Source: Paenibacillus tianmuensis (lineage in GTDB: Bacteria; Bacillota; Bacilli; Paenibacillales; NBRC-103111). From it: a stretch of 64,000 nucleotides of DNA. A program made the translations under genes and the position numbers. The notes below the pieces were generated by a model. The model made no database searches and was not told the DNA's origin. It saw only the letters and a program-made list of their open reading frames with translations. The number at the start of each line of letters is the position of its first letter. The first letter of the stretch is position 1. The stretch lies in the NCBI RefSeq assembly GCF_900100345.1, contig NZ_FMTT01000021.1, forward strand, positions 1 to 64,000. The letters are read 5' to 3'. Positions 8,400 to 17,834 of this stretch are shown one piece after another.

Positions 8400-9275
8400 T
8401 CAACCCTTCAGCGCCCCTGCGGTTAACCCGCCGGTAATTTGCCGTTGGAATAAGCTGTAAGCGATGATGATCGGAATCATCGAGATGGCGAGTCCCGCGA
8501 ACAAGGGGCCCCATTCCGTACGGTACTGCATCTCCCCCTGCATGAGGGCAATCCCGACCGGAACCGTATATTTTGTCGGATCGTTGATCAGAACGGTCGC
8601 CATAATGTACTCGTTCCAGACGGTCAGCGCGTTCATAATGGCGACGGTGACCAGCCCCGGCTTGGATAACGGCAGCATGATGCGGAAGAACGTTCCGAAA
8701 TACGAGCACCCGTCGATCGTGGCCGCTTCCTCCAGCTCCTTCGGCAGCGATTTGTAGAAGCCGACGAGGAAGAAGACGCCGAAGGGTAATATGCCGATCG
8801 CCCCCACCGAATAGACCAACGTCAAGCCCAGCAGCGAATTCGACAACTGCAGCGTATTGAGCAAAAAGACGAGCGGAATCAAGCCAAGAATCGTCGGAAT
8901 CATCATCGAGGCGACGTAGATGAAATAGAGTAAGCCCCGTCCCTTGAATTCGTAGCGGGCAAGCACATAGGCGGTCGTGGCGGCCATCGCCAACGAGAGC
9001 AGCGTGCTGCCCGTGGTGACCAGCGCCGAGTTGATGAAATAATCGCCGAAGTGCGCGCGGCTCCAGACGTTGGCGTAATTTTCGAAGATCAGCGGGAACG
9101 GCAGATCCCACGGCTTTCCCTGAAGCACCTGCGAGTTATCCTTCAGCGAGGTGAAGAAGGTCCACAGGACCGGGTAAATGACAAGAATGCTCCATACCAG
9201 AGGAAAAAAACGGACGAGCGCTTTCGTTGCGCCATGTGTGGGTTTGCCTGCGGTGGAAGTCCCGGCCATACCCAT
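8400..9275 (-). CDS. Sugar ABC transporter permease (MalG type)
   Basis: Inner-membrane permease, last gene of the sugar uptake operon. It has 291 residues and about six membrane segments. The cytoplasmic EAA loop that contacts the ATPase is EEAATIDGCSYFGTFFRI. It starts six bases after the stop of the first permease gene, so the two are cotranscribed. No ATPase gene lies nearby; such CUT1 systems usually borrow a shared MsmX-type ATPase encoded elsewhere. The substrate is inferred to be a carbohydrate only from family and neighbours. Confidence 0.92.
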   Translation of the reverse strand: MGMAGTSTAGKPTHGATKALVRFFPLVWSILVIYPVLWTFFTSLKDNSQVLQGKPWDLPFPLIFENYANVWSRAHFGDYFINSALVTTGSTLLSLAMAATTAYVLARYEFKGRGLLYFIYVASMMIPTILGLIPLVFLLNTLQLSNSLLGLTLVYSVGAIGILPFGVFFLVGFYKSLPKELEEAATIDGCSYFGTFFRIMLPLSKPGLVTVAIMNALTVWNEYIMATVLINDPTKYTVPVGIALMQGEMQYRTEWGPLFAGLAISMIPIIIAYSLFQRQITGGLTAGALKG

Positions 9276-9281
9276 CCCTCC

Positions 9282-10166
9282 CTACAATTCGATGGTTTCC
9301 CGCTTCAAGAACCGGCCCAAGATCAGCGTGGTCAGCAAAGACAGGATTAAAATCAGGACGCCGATGGTCGCGCCGTAGCTTAAGTGATACTGCTTGAAGC
9401 CCATCTGGTACAAATAGTAGCCCATCACCTGCGTCGCGTTGTCGGGACCGCCGTCGGTCATAAGCCGGACGATAATGAACGACCCGTTCAGCGTGGTGAT
9501 AACAATGTGCAGCACCGAGGTTTTGAACTGCTCCCAGATGAGCGGCAGCGTCACGTTCCAGAACTGATGCCACTGCCCGGCGCCGTCGATCTCCGCAGCT
9601 TCGTAGAGCGAGCTGGGAATGGCCAGAATGGAAGCGATGATTAGAATCATGTAGAAGCCCATCCCGGCCCACACGCTCGGAGGTAGCAGCGACCACATGG
9701 CGAGCGTTGCGTCGCCCAGCCAGTTCGTCTCCACCGGCTTGTCGGTGAAGAGCGACAGGAACGCATTGAGAAAGCCGAGCTGCGGATTATAGATGAAGCT
9801 CCACAGCACGCCGATGACCGCGACCGAAATGATGTTCGGGAAGAAGAAAACGACGCGGTAGAAGCCGTACTCCCGCAGCTTCAGCCGGGTCAGAGCTACG
9901 GCGAAGAAGGTGGCGATCAGCATGATCAGAACCACTTTCCAGAAGACGAGAAAATAGTCGTTTTTGATCGCTTGGCCGACAATCTCGTCGGACAGCAGCT
10001 CCCGGTAATTGCCGAGCCCGATGAAATTCATCGTTTCCGAGCCGCCGGACCAGTCGAAGAAGCTCAAATACAAGCCGCGGAATAACGGGTAGATCGTGAA
10101 TACCAGAAACACCGCGAAGGTCGGCAGCAGGAAGGTCGTAATAAAAAGCGCGCGATTCCATTTCAT
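9282..10166 (-). CDS. Sugar ABC transporter permease (MalF type)
   Basis: Inner-membrane permease of 294 residues, partner of the MalG-type protein downstream. It shows the hydrophobic first segment NRALFITTFLLPTFAVFLVF and the EAA loop EAAEIDGAGQWHQFWNVTLP. The start at 10166 (MKWNRALF) is set by GGAGG eight bases upstream; a 12-residue longer frame lacks a site. A perfect hairpin separates it from the binding-protein gene, which would keep permease output below that of the binding protein. Confidence 0.92.
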   Translation of the reverse strand: MKWNRALFITTFLLPTFAVFLVFTIYPLFRGLYLSFFDWSGGSETMNFIGLGNYRELLSDEIVGQAIKNDYFLVFWKVVLIMLIATFFAVALTRLKLREYGFYRVVFFFPNIISVAVIGVLWSFIYNPQLGFLNAFLSLFTDKPVETNWLGDATLAMWSLLPPSVWAGMGFYMILIIASILAIPSSLYEAAEIDGAGQWHQFWNVTLPLIWEQFKTSVLHIVITTLNGSFIIVRLMTDGGPDNATQVMGYYLYQMGFKQYHLSYGATIGVLILILSLLTTLILGRFLKRETIEL

Positions 10167-10202
10167 ATGACATCCTCCACTGCTAGGGATTGGAAGAAAC
10201 AA

Positions 10203-10227
10203 ATCGGCAGGAAGAGGTCCTGCCGAT
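10203..10227 (-). terminator. Intercistronic hairpin (attenuator or mRNA stabiliser)
   Basis: A perfect 10-bp stem ATCGGCAGGA / TCCTGCCGAT with an AGAGG loop lies 19 bases after the binding-protein stop and ahead of the permease ribosome site. On the minus strand it is followed by a T-rich stretch with interruptions. Leaky termination or protection of the upstream message are both plausible, as in many binding-protein operons. Confidence 0.6.
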
Positions 10228-10245
10228 CGTTCCCGGGTCGAAGCG

Positions 10246-11613
10246 CTATTTGCTTCCTCTGACTTTAGCGGCGGCTTTCTCCATGCGGTCCATCCATTCG
10301 TCCGGCGTAATTTTCTTTTGCAGCAGCGCGATCGTGGCGTCGCTCTCGGCCTGCTCCAAGTCGGCGTTCAGCTTGAATACAGGGGCGACGATGGTGTTGC
10401 TGCTGTTGAAATATTTCATGGCCGTTTTCACGACGCCGCTGGCGCTTGTCGCCTCCAGATCGGCTTTCACGTTCATGATGGCTCCGGTCTGCTCCGCCCA
10501 GCGGATAGCCGCTTTCTTCGTGAAAATAAATTGCACGAACGCCTTGGCCGCTTCCGGGTTTTTCGCTTTCTTCGCGATGGCGATATTGCTCGTGTAAGGA
10601 ATGGCAATGCTCTTGCCGCCCGGCTTCTGCATGACGGAAGGCATGAAGCCGAATTTGAAGTCGGCCGGGACGTCCTTCTTCATTTCGTTCTCCAGCCACA
10701 GCCCGTTCGGAATCATGGCGTCTTTGCGCTGGAGGAACAGCATTTGCGAATCGGTGTGGTTGATGCCGAAGGAAGCGTTGTCAAAATACCCTTTGTCCCG
10801 CATATCGGCCAGCTTTTGCAGTGTTTTGGCGACGGCGTCGTTCTTGAACGCTTTTTCCTTCGCGGCTTCCTGATCCTTCAAAATTTGCGGGTTGTCGCTG
10901 TTCTCGGACACGAAGCCGGAGTTCAGCAGCCCGCCGACGATATAGTACGGGTATTTGCCGGTATGAATGTAGGGATTCATCCCCGAGGCTTTGATCTTCT
11001 CGCTGGTGGCGAGGAAGCTGTCCCAATCGGTCGGGACGGTCCAGCCGTTCTTCTTGAACAGCGCTTCGTCGTAGAACGTGCCCCAGGAGCCGAAGACGAG
11101 CGGGACCGTATAATGTTTGCCGTTGTAATCTTGAGGCGGGGCAATCAATTGGTCCGTCAGCTTGTCGCCGTCGACGTTCTTCGCGGCCTTCACCCAGTCG
11201 GAGATGTCCATGAGCTGGTCGTCCTTGACCATCTGGGTTTCGTTCGATCCGGCTCCGTCGATGTAGACGATGTCGGGCGGATTGCCTTGAATCCAGCGCG
11301 GCTTCATTTGATCGTTGATTTGCGAACTGGCCGATTGCTTGATTTTCAGGTCCGGGTACTTCTTCTGGAACTCGCCGATCACTTCTTTCCACCAGCTGTC
11401 GCCGTAGCCGCCGACAAAGTATTGGATCTCGAAGTCGCCCGCGATTTTGGCGCCTTCCGCCGGCTTGGCCCCGTCGGCGGGCTTGGCGGCTTCGCCCGGC
11501 TTGGCCGTGTCGGCCGGTTTCGCCGCCGGAGCGGCCCCACAGCCGGCCAGCGAAAGCGCGCAAAGCAGGGAGGCCATGCCCAGGGCCGTGCTTTTGGTTA
11601 ATGCTTTTCTCAT
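10246..11613 (-). CDS. Extracellular sugar-binding lipoprotein (family 1) of the permease pair
   Basis: Lipid-anchored solute-binding protein, 455 residues, that delivers sugar to the two permeases downstream. The signal peptide ends in LSLAGCGAAP, giving Cys as lipidation site, followed by a flexible linker of repeated KPADGAKPAEGAK type. The body (YFVGGYGDSWWKEVIGEF, PDIVYIDGAGSN) fits family 1 binding proteins. AGGAGGG precedes the ATG. A 131-base gap upstream, rather than tight coupling, suggests its own promoter and separate control by the YesN regulator. Confidence 0.9.
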   Translation of the reverse strand: MRKALTKSTALGMASLLCALSLAGCGAAPAAKPADTAKPGEAAKPADGAKPAEGAKIAGDFEIQYFVGGYGDSWWKEVIGEFQKKYPDLKIKQSASSQINDQMKPRWIQGNPPDIVYIDGAGSNETQMVKDDQLMDISDWVKAAKNVDGDKLTDQLIAPPQDYNGKHYTVPLVFGSWGTFYDEALFKKNGWTVPTDWDSFLATSEKIKASGMNPYIHTGKYPYYIVGGLLNSGFVSENSDNPQILKDQEAAKEKAFKNDAVAKTLQKLADMRDKGYFDNASFGINHTDSQMLFLQRKDAMIPNGLWLENEMKKDVPADFKFGFMPSVMQKPGGKSIAIPYTSNIAIAKKAKNPEAAKAFVQFIFTKKAAIRWAEQTGAIMNVKADLEATSASGVVKTAMKYFNSSNTIVAPVFKLNADLEQAESDATIALLQKKITPDEWMDRMEKAAAKVRGSK

Positions 11614-11744
11614 CTTTCGAACCCTCCTAAAAGTTGATCTTTAAGGCACACATTGATTGCGTAACCTTATCTTAGGAGATTTGGCGCGAAAGCTCCATTG
11701 AATATCTTCCAAGAGTTCTTTATTTTTTTATGATAATCATCACA

Positions 11745-13007
11745 CTATTCCTTGCTTTTCGTGAGGGCGATCTGCTGAAGCTGATCGAGGGCGTCTTGGG
11801 GCGGCATGCGGTCAACCAGCACGGCTTGGCCCATTTTTCGCGTTCCGTCCATGACCTTCTGCCAGGCAGGGTGGTTGACCGGATAAAATTTGGCCGTCTG
11901 CAGCGCTTCGAGGCTGTCTTTGACGTTCTTGTCCTTGGCCGCAAGCTTGTCTCCTACGGACTTGGTTACCGGCAGGAAGCCTTCGCGCAGAATAAGATTC
12001 TCGTAGCGCGCGTCGTCATACAGAAAGCTGATGAATTTGGAGAGCGCCTCTTTGTTCGTATGGTCCGTCTTGAAGGACACCAGCACGTCCTGCACGCCGA
12101 AGGAGATGGGCGGGGTTCCGTCCTTGACCGGCATCGGTCCGATCCCCCATTTCAGACCGGGAAATTCTCTGGGAACGACGGATGGGAAGTAATTGCCCGA
12201 AATCATCGTCCCGAGCTTCCCGTTCCCGAGAATGCGGTGCTTCTCGTCGCGCGTTGTGACGGTCGGTTCGGTATCGGTCAGCCCTTGGTCATAAAGCGAT
12301 TTCAGAAAGGTCAGCCCTTCGACGTTCTCCGGCGAATTGATCGTCCACTGCCCGTCCTTCATCCAGCCTCCGCCCGCGCCGAAGAAGAAATAGGACAAGT
12401 AGGCCTGGCTTTCGTTGTCCGTCAAGTCTAGGCCGAAGCCTTCTGCTTTTCCCGTCTGCTTGATTTTCCGCGCCGTCTCGACCAGCTCGGACCATGTTTT
12501 CGGCGGCTCGGTCAGCCCGATTTCGTCAAAAATGTCCTTGTTGTAATACAGGTTGCGGACGGTGGCGAGATAAGGGATCGCGTATTGGGCGCCGTTCCAA
12601 TGATCCATTTGCAGGAACTTCGGCGAGAGGTTCGCCTTCAACCCCGGGGACAGGATATCGTTCCAGTCGTTGAGCAGGCCGTCCTTGGCAAAATGGGCGT
12701 ACACGTTCGTGTTCAACAGGTCCGGCGGCTGATTCTTGCTGATCATGTTCGTATAGACGCCGTCGAGAATGTCCCAATTCGCCACCTGTAGTTCGACGTC
12801 AATGTTCGGATGTTTCGCTTCGAAATCTTTCACAATGCTTTCCAGCAGCGGTCGCGTATCTGTGCTGTACTCCGCCGCTAGGAACTGGATCAACGCCTTC
12901 TGCTCCGCCAGAGCGGGAGAAGGGGAAGAATCGATCCCGCAGCCGGCTAACAGCATCAGCAGCAGCGCGGCCGACACGGCCGATGCGGCGGGCTTCCGTC
13001 GATTCAT
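11745..13007 (-). CDS. Second extracellular sugar-binding lipoprotein (family 1)
   Basis: A second binding lipoprotein of 420 residues with signal LLLMLLAGCGIDSSPSP and lipobox LAGC. Core motifs such as IVKDFEAKHPNIDVELQVANW and the YNKDIFDEIGLTEPPKTW region fit family 1. The start at 13007 (MNRRKPAAS) follows GAGGTGG; a 55-residue longer frame is unsupported. It sits with the sensor genes rather than next to the permeases, so it may act as a ligand presenter for the kinase instead of, or besides, a transporter subunit. That role is inference. Confidence 0.85.
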   Translation of the reverse strand: MNRRKPAASAVSAALLLMLLAGCGIDSSPSPALAEQKALIQFLAAEYSTDTRPLLESIVKDFEAKHPNIDVELQVANWDILDGVYTNMISKNQPPDLLNTNVYAHFAKDGLLNDWNDILSPGLKANLSPKFLQMDHWNGAQYAIPYLATVRNLYYNKDIFDEIGLTEPPKTWSELVETARKIKQTGKAEGFGLDLTDNESQAYLSYFFFGAGGGWMKDGQWTINSPENVEGLTFLKSLYDQGLTDTEPTVTTRDEKHRILGNGKLGTMISGNYFPSVVPREFPGLKWGIGPMPVKDGTPPISFGVQDVLVSFKTDHTNKEALSKFISFLYDDARYENLILREGFLPVTKSVGDKLAAKDKNVKDSLEALQTAKFYPVNHPAWQKVMDGTRKMGQAVLVDRMPPQDALDQLQQIALTKSKE

Positions 13008-13059
13008 TCGGTCCACCTCGATTCTTGAATTGATCGCCCGAGCCGGGGCATGGTTTTCC

Positions 13060-14046
13060 TCACCTTTCCACAAAAGGGAAGAGCAGCTTTTGATTTTCCG
13101 GATCGTACATGTTCTCCTTGGTGACGACCGTCGAATCAATGTTGTCGCGCGGGTTCGCTTTTCTCCCGTCAATGAGCTCCACGGCCGTCTTCACGCCCAA
13201 ATATCCGAGGTTAAAGGGCTTCTGGACCAGCGTGGCATGCAGCGCGCCTTCCTCCAGCAGCTTGATCTCATAGATCGAAGCGCCGAAGCCGACGAGCTTG
13301 ACCGCGGCGCCTTTGTTCAATTCCTTGATCGCTTTGGCGGCCCCCAAGGTAGCCGTTTCGTTCAGGCAGATCACGCCGTTAATCTCCGGGTAGTCGGCCA
13401 GCAGCTGCTTGGTCACTTGGTAGGCCCGTTCCTCCTGATTCGTGGTATACCCCGTGCCGGCGACAACCGCCGCCGGGTTGGCGGCGAGCGCCTCCCGAAT
13501 GCCGGTTTCCCGGTCTGTAGCAGTGGGCGAGCCGTTCTTGTCGCTAAGGATTGCGACGGCGGGTTGGCCATTCGTCATAGAGGCCAATGCGCGTCCGGCT
13601 TTTCTGCCTGCGTCCAGATTGTTGCTGGCGATAAAGCTGTCGCCAAGATTACTGTCCAACGGCGAATCGATCACAACCAGCTTGATTCCGGCTTGGCGGA
13701 CCTTTTCCGCCACAGGAATCAGCAGGTCGGCGGCGGCAGGGGCCAGCACGATCGCTTGGGGCTTCTCCGCAATCGCCTGCTCCACGAGACCGATCTGCTC
13801 GTGCACGTCGGTTTCCTGCAGGGGGCCGCGAATATCCGCTTTCGCTTGAAATTCTTTGGCGGCCGTCTTCGCCCCGGCTCGGACTGTCTGCCAAAATTCC
13901 GTGCGGATATCGTTGCTCTTCATAATGACGATAATGCTCTTGTCCTTGCCGCTTTCGGTCCGGACGGACTGGAGCAGGATAGCGGCATAGACGCATAAGG
14001 CCAAGAGAGGTATTAACATCCATACGATTTTTTTATGCGTCAGCAT
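13060..14046 (-). CDS. Membrane-tethered sugar-binding sensor (Peripla_BP_4 type)
   Basis: A ribose/galactose-type binding domain attached to the membrane by one N-terminal segment (IVWMLIPLLALCVYAAILL); there is no lipobox Cys. The 328-residue body has the two-lobe fold signatures IIVIMKSNDIRTEFWQ, AIVLAPAAADLLIPV and VKLVGFGASIYEIKLLEEG. It begins 14 bases after the YesM-type kinase gene. In Paenibacillus and Clostridium such proteins form a third component that binds the sugar outside and passes the signal to the kinase. That function is inferred from this arrangement. Confidence 0.85.
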   Translation of the reverse strand: MLTHKKIVWMLIPLLALCVYAAILLQSVRTESGKDKSIIVIMKSNDIRTEFWQTVRAGAKTAAKEFQAKADIRGPLQETDVHEQIGLVEQAIAEKPQAIVLAPAAADLLIPVAEKVRQAGIKLVVIDSPLDSNLGDSFIASNNLDAGRKAGRALASMTNGQPAVAILSDKNGSPTATDRETGIREALAANPAAVVAGTGYTTNQEERAYQVTKQLLADYPEINGVICLNETATLGAAKAIKELNKGAAVKLVGFGASIYEIKLLEEGALHATLVQKPFNLGYLGVKTAVELIDGRKANPRDNIDSTVVTKENMYDPENQKLLFPFVER

Positions 14047-14060
14047 CGGCTGCTCCTTTC

Positions 14061-15836
14061 CTACTCGATTTTCGGGATCGTCAGCGTGACCCGGGTGCCC
14101 TTCTCCGGCTCACTTTCGAAGCTCACGCCGTAGCTCGTCCCGAAATAAAGCTGAATCCGTTCGTGTACGTTGGCAATGCCTACGCCATTGCCGCTTTCCG
14201 TTCCCGTCTTGGGCACCAGAATGTGCCGCAGCCGGTCCGGCGTCATCCCGAGGCCGTTGTCCTCGATGGTGAACACGATCTTGCCGTCCTTCTCTCTGCC
14301 TGCGATGGTGATGAGCCCGCACCCCGGTTTGTTTTTGATCCCGTGATAGATGGCGTTTTCGATGAAAGGCTGGAGCAAAATTTTGATTGTTTTGCAGGCC
14401 ATAATGTCTTGGGAGACGTCGATCCGGTAATCCAGCTTTTCCTTGTACCTCATCTTCTGGATCAGCAGATAGCTGCGGATATGCTCAATTTCGATGACGA
14501 TGTGCACGAGCTCGTCGCTTTTGTTGATGCTGGCGCGGAACAGTTTGGCGAGCGCGGAGGTCATGAGCACGACTTCCTCGTGCTTCTTGCCTTCCGCCAT
14601 CCAGATGATCGAATCGAGCGTATTGTACAGAAAATGCGGGTTGATCTGCGCTTGAAGCACCTTGAGCTCGCTTTTGCGCTTCGTTTCCTCGTTGCGGATG
14701 ATTTCGCTCATCAGCTCCTTCGTGTGGCCGACCATCAGGTTGAATGTGCGCCCGAGCTGGCCGATCTCGTTCTCCTGTTCGATCTCGGCGCGGATGTCGA
14801 AGTTGCCTTTTTCCACCTGCTTCATTTTATCCTGAAGGTTCTTGATCGGCTTGGAAAACCGGTGCGAGAGCACGAACGACAGCAGCAGGGTGATCGCCAG
14901 CCCGAAGACGGCCAGCAGCAGGAACGAGCTTTGAATCGTGTGTTTGTTGGTGACGAGCTCGTCCGTGTAGGCGACGCCGACGATTTTCCAGCCGAATTTC
15001 GTATCGTGGACCGAATAGATGCGCGATTCGTCGCCGTCGTACGCGACGAAGCTGTTCGCATGCATCACCTCGTCGATCAGCTCGCTCTTCAGGTTGCTGT
15101 AGATGAGCTGCTGCTGCGGGTGGTAGACGATGTTGCCGCCGTTGTCGACAATGAACACGTAGCCCCGCTTGCCGAGGTTGACTTGGCTGCTGATTTCGCT
15201 GATGACGCTCAAGTTGAGATCGACGAGAAAAATACCTTCTCCTGCGATCCCGTCGGTGCTTTTCAGCTCCCGGCTGAGGGAGACGACCCAGCGGTATTCG
15301 TTCTGGATCACATGCTGGACGTGGGAGGAGGAGACGACTGGCTTGCCGCCTTCCTGCTTCGCCTGTTTGTACCAGAGCTGCTCCTCCGGCTTCGCGTTCG
15401 GATTGAGACCGGTGCTGCGCCGGTCCGATACGAACTTGCCGTTGTAACCGAACACCATGATGGAGGCGATGTCCTTGCGGGTGTACAGAATCGACTGGAA
15501 CATGTCCGAGATCCGCTTCTCGTACACCCGGCGGTCGGCCTCGCTGATGAAAACCGTGTTGGAGATAAAATATTTGATGTCTTTATTCGTTAGGGCCAAA
15601 GTGGAGATGTTCTCCATATTCGTGAAGTAGGACTGGATGTTGGCGCCGACCTGCTTCATGACTTCCGAGAGGTAGGCTTGCGAATTTTTCTCTACAGCGT
15701 CGGCGGATAGCCGGTAGGAAATGAAGCTGGTGATGCCGACAGAAACGAGAATCAAGCAGGAAAAAGCCGCGGCGATGCTGGAACGGATGCTCTTGAACTG
15801 GAACAAGGGAGACGGCCGGCGGAGCACAGGCTTCAT
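14061..15836 (-). CDS. YesM-type sensor histidine kinase
   Basis: Membrane kinase of 591 residues. Two membrane segments (about 20-40 and 300-320) flank a Cache-like extracellular domain. A HAMP linker (VLSHRFSKPIKNLQ) follows, then the His_kinase domain with phospho-acceptor His in LQAQINPHFLYNTLDSI near 400, and an ATPase domain with FIENAIYHGIKN and EDNGLGMT. The order is typical of the YesM/LytS class. Its start overlaps the stop of the regulator gene by four bases. It probably reports extracellular sugar to the YesN partner. Confidence 0.93.
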   Translation of the reverse strand: MKPVLRRPSPLFQFKSIRSSIAAAFSCLILVSVGITSFISYRLSADAVEKNSQAYLSEVMKQVGANIQSYFTNMENISTLALTNKDIKYFISNTVFISEADRRVYEKRISDMFQSILYTRKDIASIMVFGYNGKFVSDRRSTGLNPNAKPEEQLWYKQAKQEGGKPVVSSSHVQHVIQNEYRWVVSLSRELKSTDGIAGEGIFLVDLNLSVISEISSQVNLGKRGYVFIVDNGGNIVYHPQQQLIYSNLKSELIDEVMHANSFVAYDGDESRIYSVHDTKFGWKIVGVAYTDELVTNKHTIQSSFLLLAVFGLAITLLLSFVLSHRFSKPIKNLQDKMKQVEKGNFDIRAEIEQENEIGQLGRTFNLMVGHTKELMSEIIRNEETKRKSELKVLQAQINPHFLYNTLDSIIWMAEGKKHEEVVLMTSALAKLFRASINKSDELVHIVIEIEHIRSYLLIQKMRYKEKLDYRIDVSQDIMACKTIKILLQPFIENAIYHGIKNKPGCGLITIAGREKDGKIVFTIEDNGLGMTPDRLRHILVPKTGTESGNGVGIANVHERIQLYFGTSYGVSFESEPEKGTRVTLTIPKIE

Positions 15837-17461
15837 CGGCGGGGCTCCTTGGCCGCGTTGTCCCGGTATTCGGTCGGCGTGAGGCCGGAGTGCTTCTTGA
15901 AGATCAGGCTGAAATAGTTCGGATCGGCATAGCCCACCTGCGCCGCAATCTCATACGATTTGAGCGAGGTATGTAGCAGCAGCTCCTTCGCCTTGTCGAT
16001 GCGCACCCGCGTCAAATATTCGACGAACGTTTCGCCGAGCTGCTGCTTGAACACGGTGCTGAAATAGCTGGTGCTCATGAGCGTATGCCGGCACAGCTCC
16101 TGCAGGGAGAGCTTATCGTTCGCGTAGTGCTCACGGATATACTCGGTGGCCCGCAGCACCTGCGTATGCGTCAGGCGGTTCCGCTGCTCGGAGATTTGCT
16201 CCAGCGCCAGGCTTAGAATGTGCTTCAGCCAGTCCCGGATTTCGTCCAACGTCTTGAACCGGTACACGTCCGTCAGCCAATTGCGCTCGCCTATGGCCGC
16301 GCGCGGCTCGTCCGCTCCGAGCTCCCGGACCGTATTCATCAGTGTGACGATCACCGATTGGATCTGCCAATAGCATGCTTCGATCGGCATCCGGGATGTT
16401 TTCAAATGGGCAACCAGCTGCTCGATCAAGCGGTGAACGTCTGCGGTTGTGCCGGTTTTCACGGCGGAGGCGAGCAGCCGGTTCCATTCCGCGCCGTTGT
16501 CCGGAGCGGCGGGCGGCTGTCCCTCCATATCGACAATGCCGATCACTTGATTTTTGCCGAGCAGCAGCCGGTATTCGAGCGCGGACAGGGCGCTTTTGTA
16601 AGCGTGGGGAAGCTGCTCCAGCGAGCCGCATACGCATCCGACACCCAGGCTCACCGTCAATTTCAAATATTTCTCGACAAACTGCCGGACCGTTTCGGCG
16701 AGCTGGTACGCGAGCTCGTACAGGGGCACTGCCGCAAGCCCGGCCACGATGGCCACGACGCGCTCCTCGCGGGTGCGAAAGGCAATTCCGTTCTCCTGGC
16801 CCACGATTTCTTGGACCATATTGTACACGGCAAAGCGCAGCAGTTCCTGATCTTGGTCGGAGGGCAGGTGTTCGCTGCTGCCGAAGTCGTCGATATCGAC
16901 GACCATCGCCACATAATCGGGCAGAGGCTCGGGAAGCCCGAAATAGCGGAGCCGCTCCCGGATTTCGGCATCCCCCATACCGGCCGTCGCCCATCGTTCG
17001 AGAAAGCGTTCCTTGAGCAGGGGCAAACTTTGATTCAGCTGCATGTGCAGGTGCGTCAAATCTTCCCGCTGGCGGGTTTCTTCGTCGAGCTCGCCTTTCA
17101 CCTTCTTCAGCAGCGCGCGAAGGTCGGCCGCTGTAATCGGTTTCAAAATAAAGTCGTAAGCTTTGAGCCGCAGCGCTTGCTGCGCATAATCGAAATCGTC
17201 GAAGCCGGTTAGGATGATCACCTTCACGAAAGGGTATCGGGTCCGGATCAGCCGCGTCAGCTCCAGCCCGTCCATAAACGGCATGCAAATATCCGACAGC
17301 ACGAGGTCCGGTCTGAGCTGCTCCATCGCTTCCCACGCTTCCCGGCCGCTTGCATAATCGCCGACGAGCTCGAAGCCAAGCCCGTTCCAATCGATATGCT
17401 CCTTGATGCCCTCGCGTACGATCGCTTCGTCATCCACAATCATGATTTTGTACATGCGCAC
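15833..17461 (-). CDS. YesN-type response regulator with AraC DNA-binding domain
   Basis: Response regulator of 542 residues, first gene of the sensing locus. The receiver (1-120) has MIVDDEA, the acceptor Asp in PDLVLSDICMPFMDG, and Lys in DFILKPIT. A long middle region links to a C-terminal AraC double helix-turn-helix (HYANDKLSLQELCRHTLMS, SLKSYEIAAQVGYADPNYFS). It likely activates the binding-protein and permease genes downstream when the kinase senses sugar. Overlap with the kinase gene indicates coupled translation. Confidence 0.93.
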   Translation of the reverse strand: MRMYKIMIVDDEAIVREGIKEHIDWNGLGFELVGDYASGREAWEAMEQLRPDLVLSDICMPFMDGLELTRLIRTRYPFVKVIILTGFDDFDYAQQALRLKAYDFILKPITAADLRALLKKVKGELDEETRQREDLTHLHMQLNQSLPLLKERFLERWATAGMGDAEIRERLRYFGLPEPLPDYVAMVVDIDDFGSSEHLPSDQDQELLRFAVYNMVQEIVGQENGIAFRTREERVVAIVAGLAAVPLYELAYQLAETVRQFVEKYLKLTVSLGVGCVCGSLEQLPHAYKSALSALEYRLLLGKNQVIGIVDMEGQPPAAPDNGAEWNRLLASAVKTGTTADVHRLIEQLVAHLKTSRMPIEACYWQIQSVIVTLMNTVRELGADEPRAAIGERNWLTDVYRFKTLDEIRDWLKHILSLALEQISEQRNRLTHTQVLRATEYIREHYANDKLSLQELCRHTLMSTSYFSTVFKQQLGETFVEYLTRVRIDKAKELLLHTSLKSYEIAAQVGYADPNYFSLIFKKHSGLTPTEYRDNAAKEPRR

Positions 17462-17834
17462 CCCCGCGTTTCCAGCGTAACTTTGTGTTGAGTGTACTGT
17501 AAAAAGGGAATTTCCGGCAAGGGGGCGGTTCGCGCTTTTGTATTTTTTTGTAGAAACTTAACAGTTCGCCGCCCGGAATGGACGGTAATCAAAACCGCGT
17601 GCGGATTTTCCAGACGGACGGCTTCACGGTTTCGTTCAAAATGAACGCCCTTCTTAAACCGGCGTGGAAATGGTCATACTGACATCATGGAGCAAGCTGC
17701 GAGTAAAAAATTTCATGGATAGGATTGACAAGGGGGTTGCGATGATGCATAATAACATATGAACACATGCTCATATATTAAGTATACGGTCGGAACGCCG
17801 CAGCGGATCGCCTGTATCTTGGGAGGGACGATTT
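17462..17834 (+). promoter_or_regulatory. Metal-responsive promoter region of the CDF exporter
   Basis: TTGACA (17725-17730), a 17-base spacer and CATAAT (17748-17753) form a good SigA promoter. An imperfect palindrome, ATATGA (17757-17762) eight bases from TCATAT (17771-17776), follows directly; the two 10-base halves agree at eight positions. It resembles SmtB/CzrA-type zinc repressor operators built on TGAAC-N-TTCA halves. GGGAGG at 17821-17826 is the ribosome site. The first ~250 bases (17462-17720) hold no gene that I can support. Confidence 0.65.

Noticed and set aside
11730-11760. ATGATAATCATCA as a Fur site near the second binding lipoprotein
   Set aside because: It matches only the first half of the consensus and lies at the stop codon, not at a promoter.
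14163-15593. 476-codon open frame on the plus strand
   Set aside because: It lies wholly antisense to the YesM-type kinase gene; composition (Asp, Val, His rich) and lack of a ribosome site mark it as a shadow of GC-rich coding DNA.
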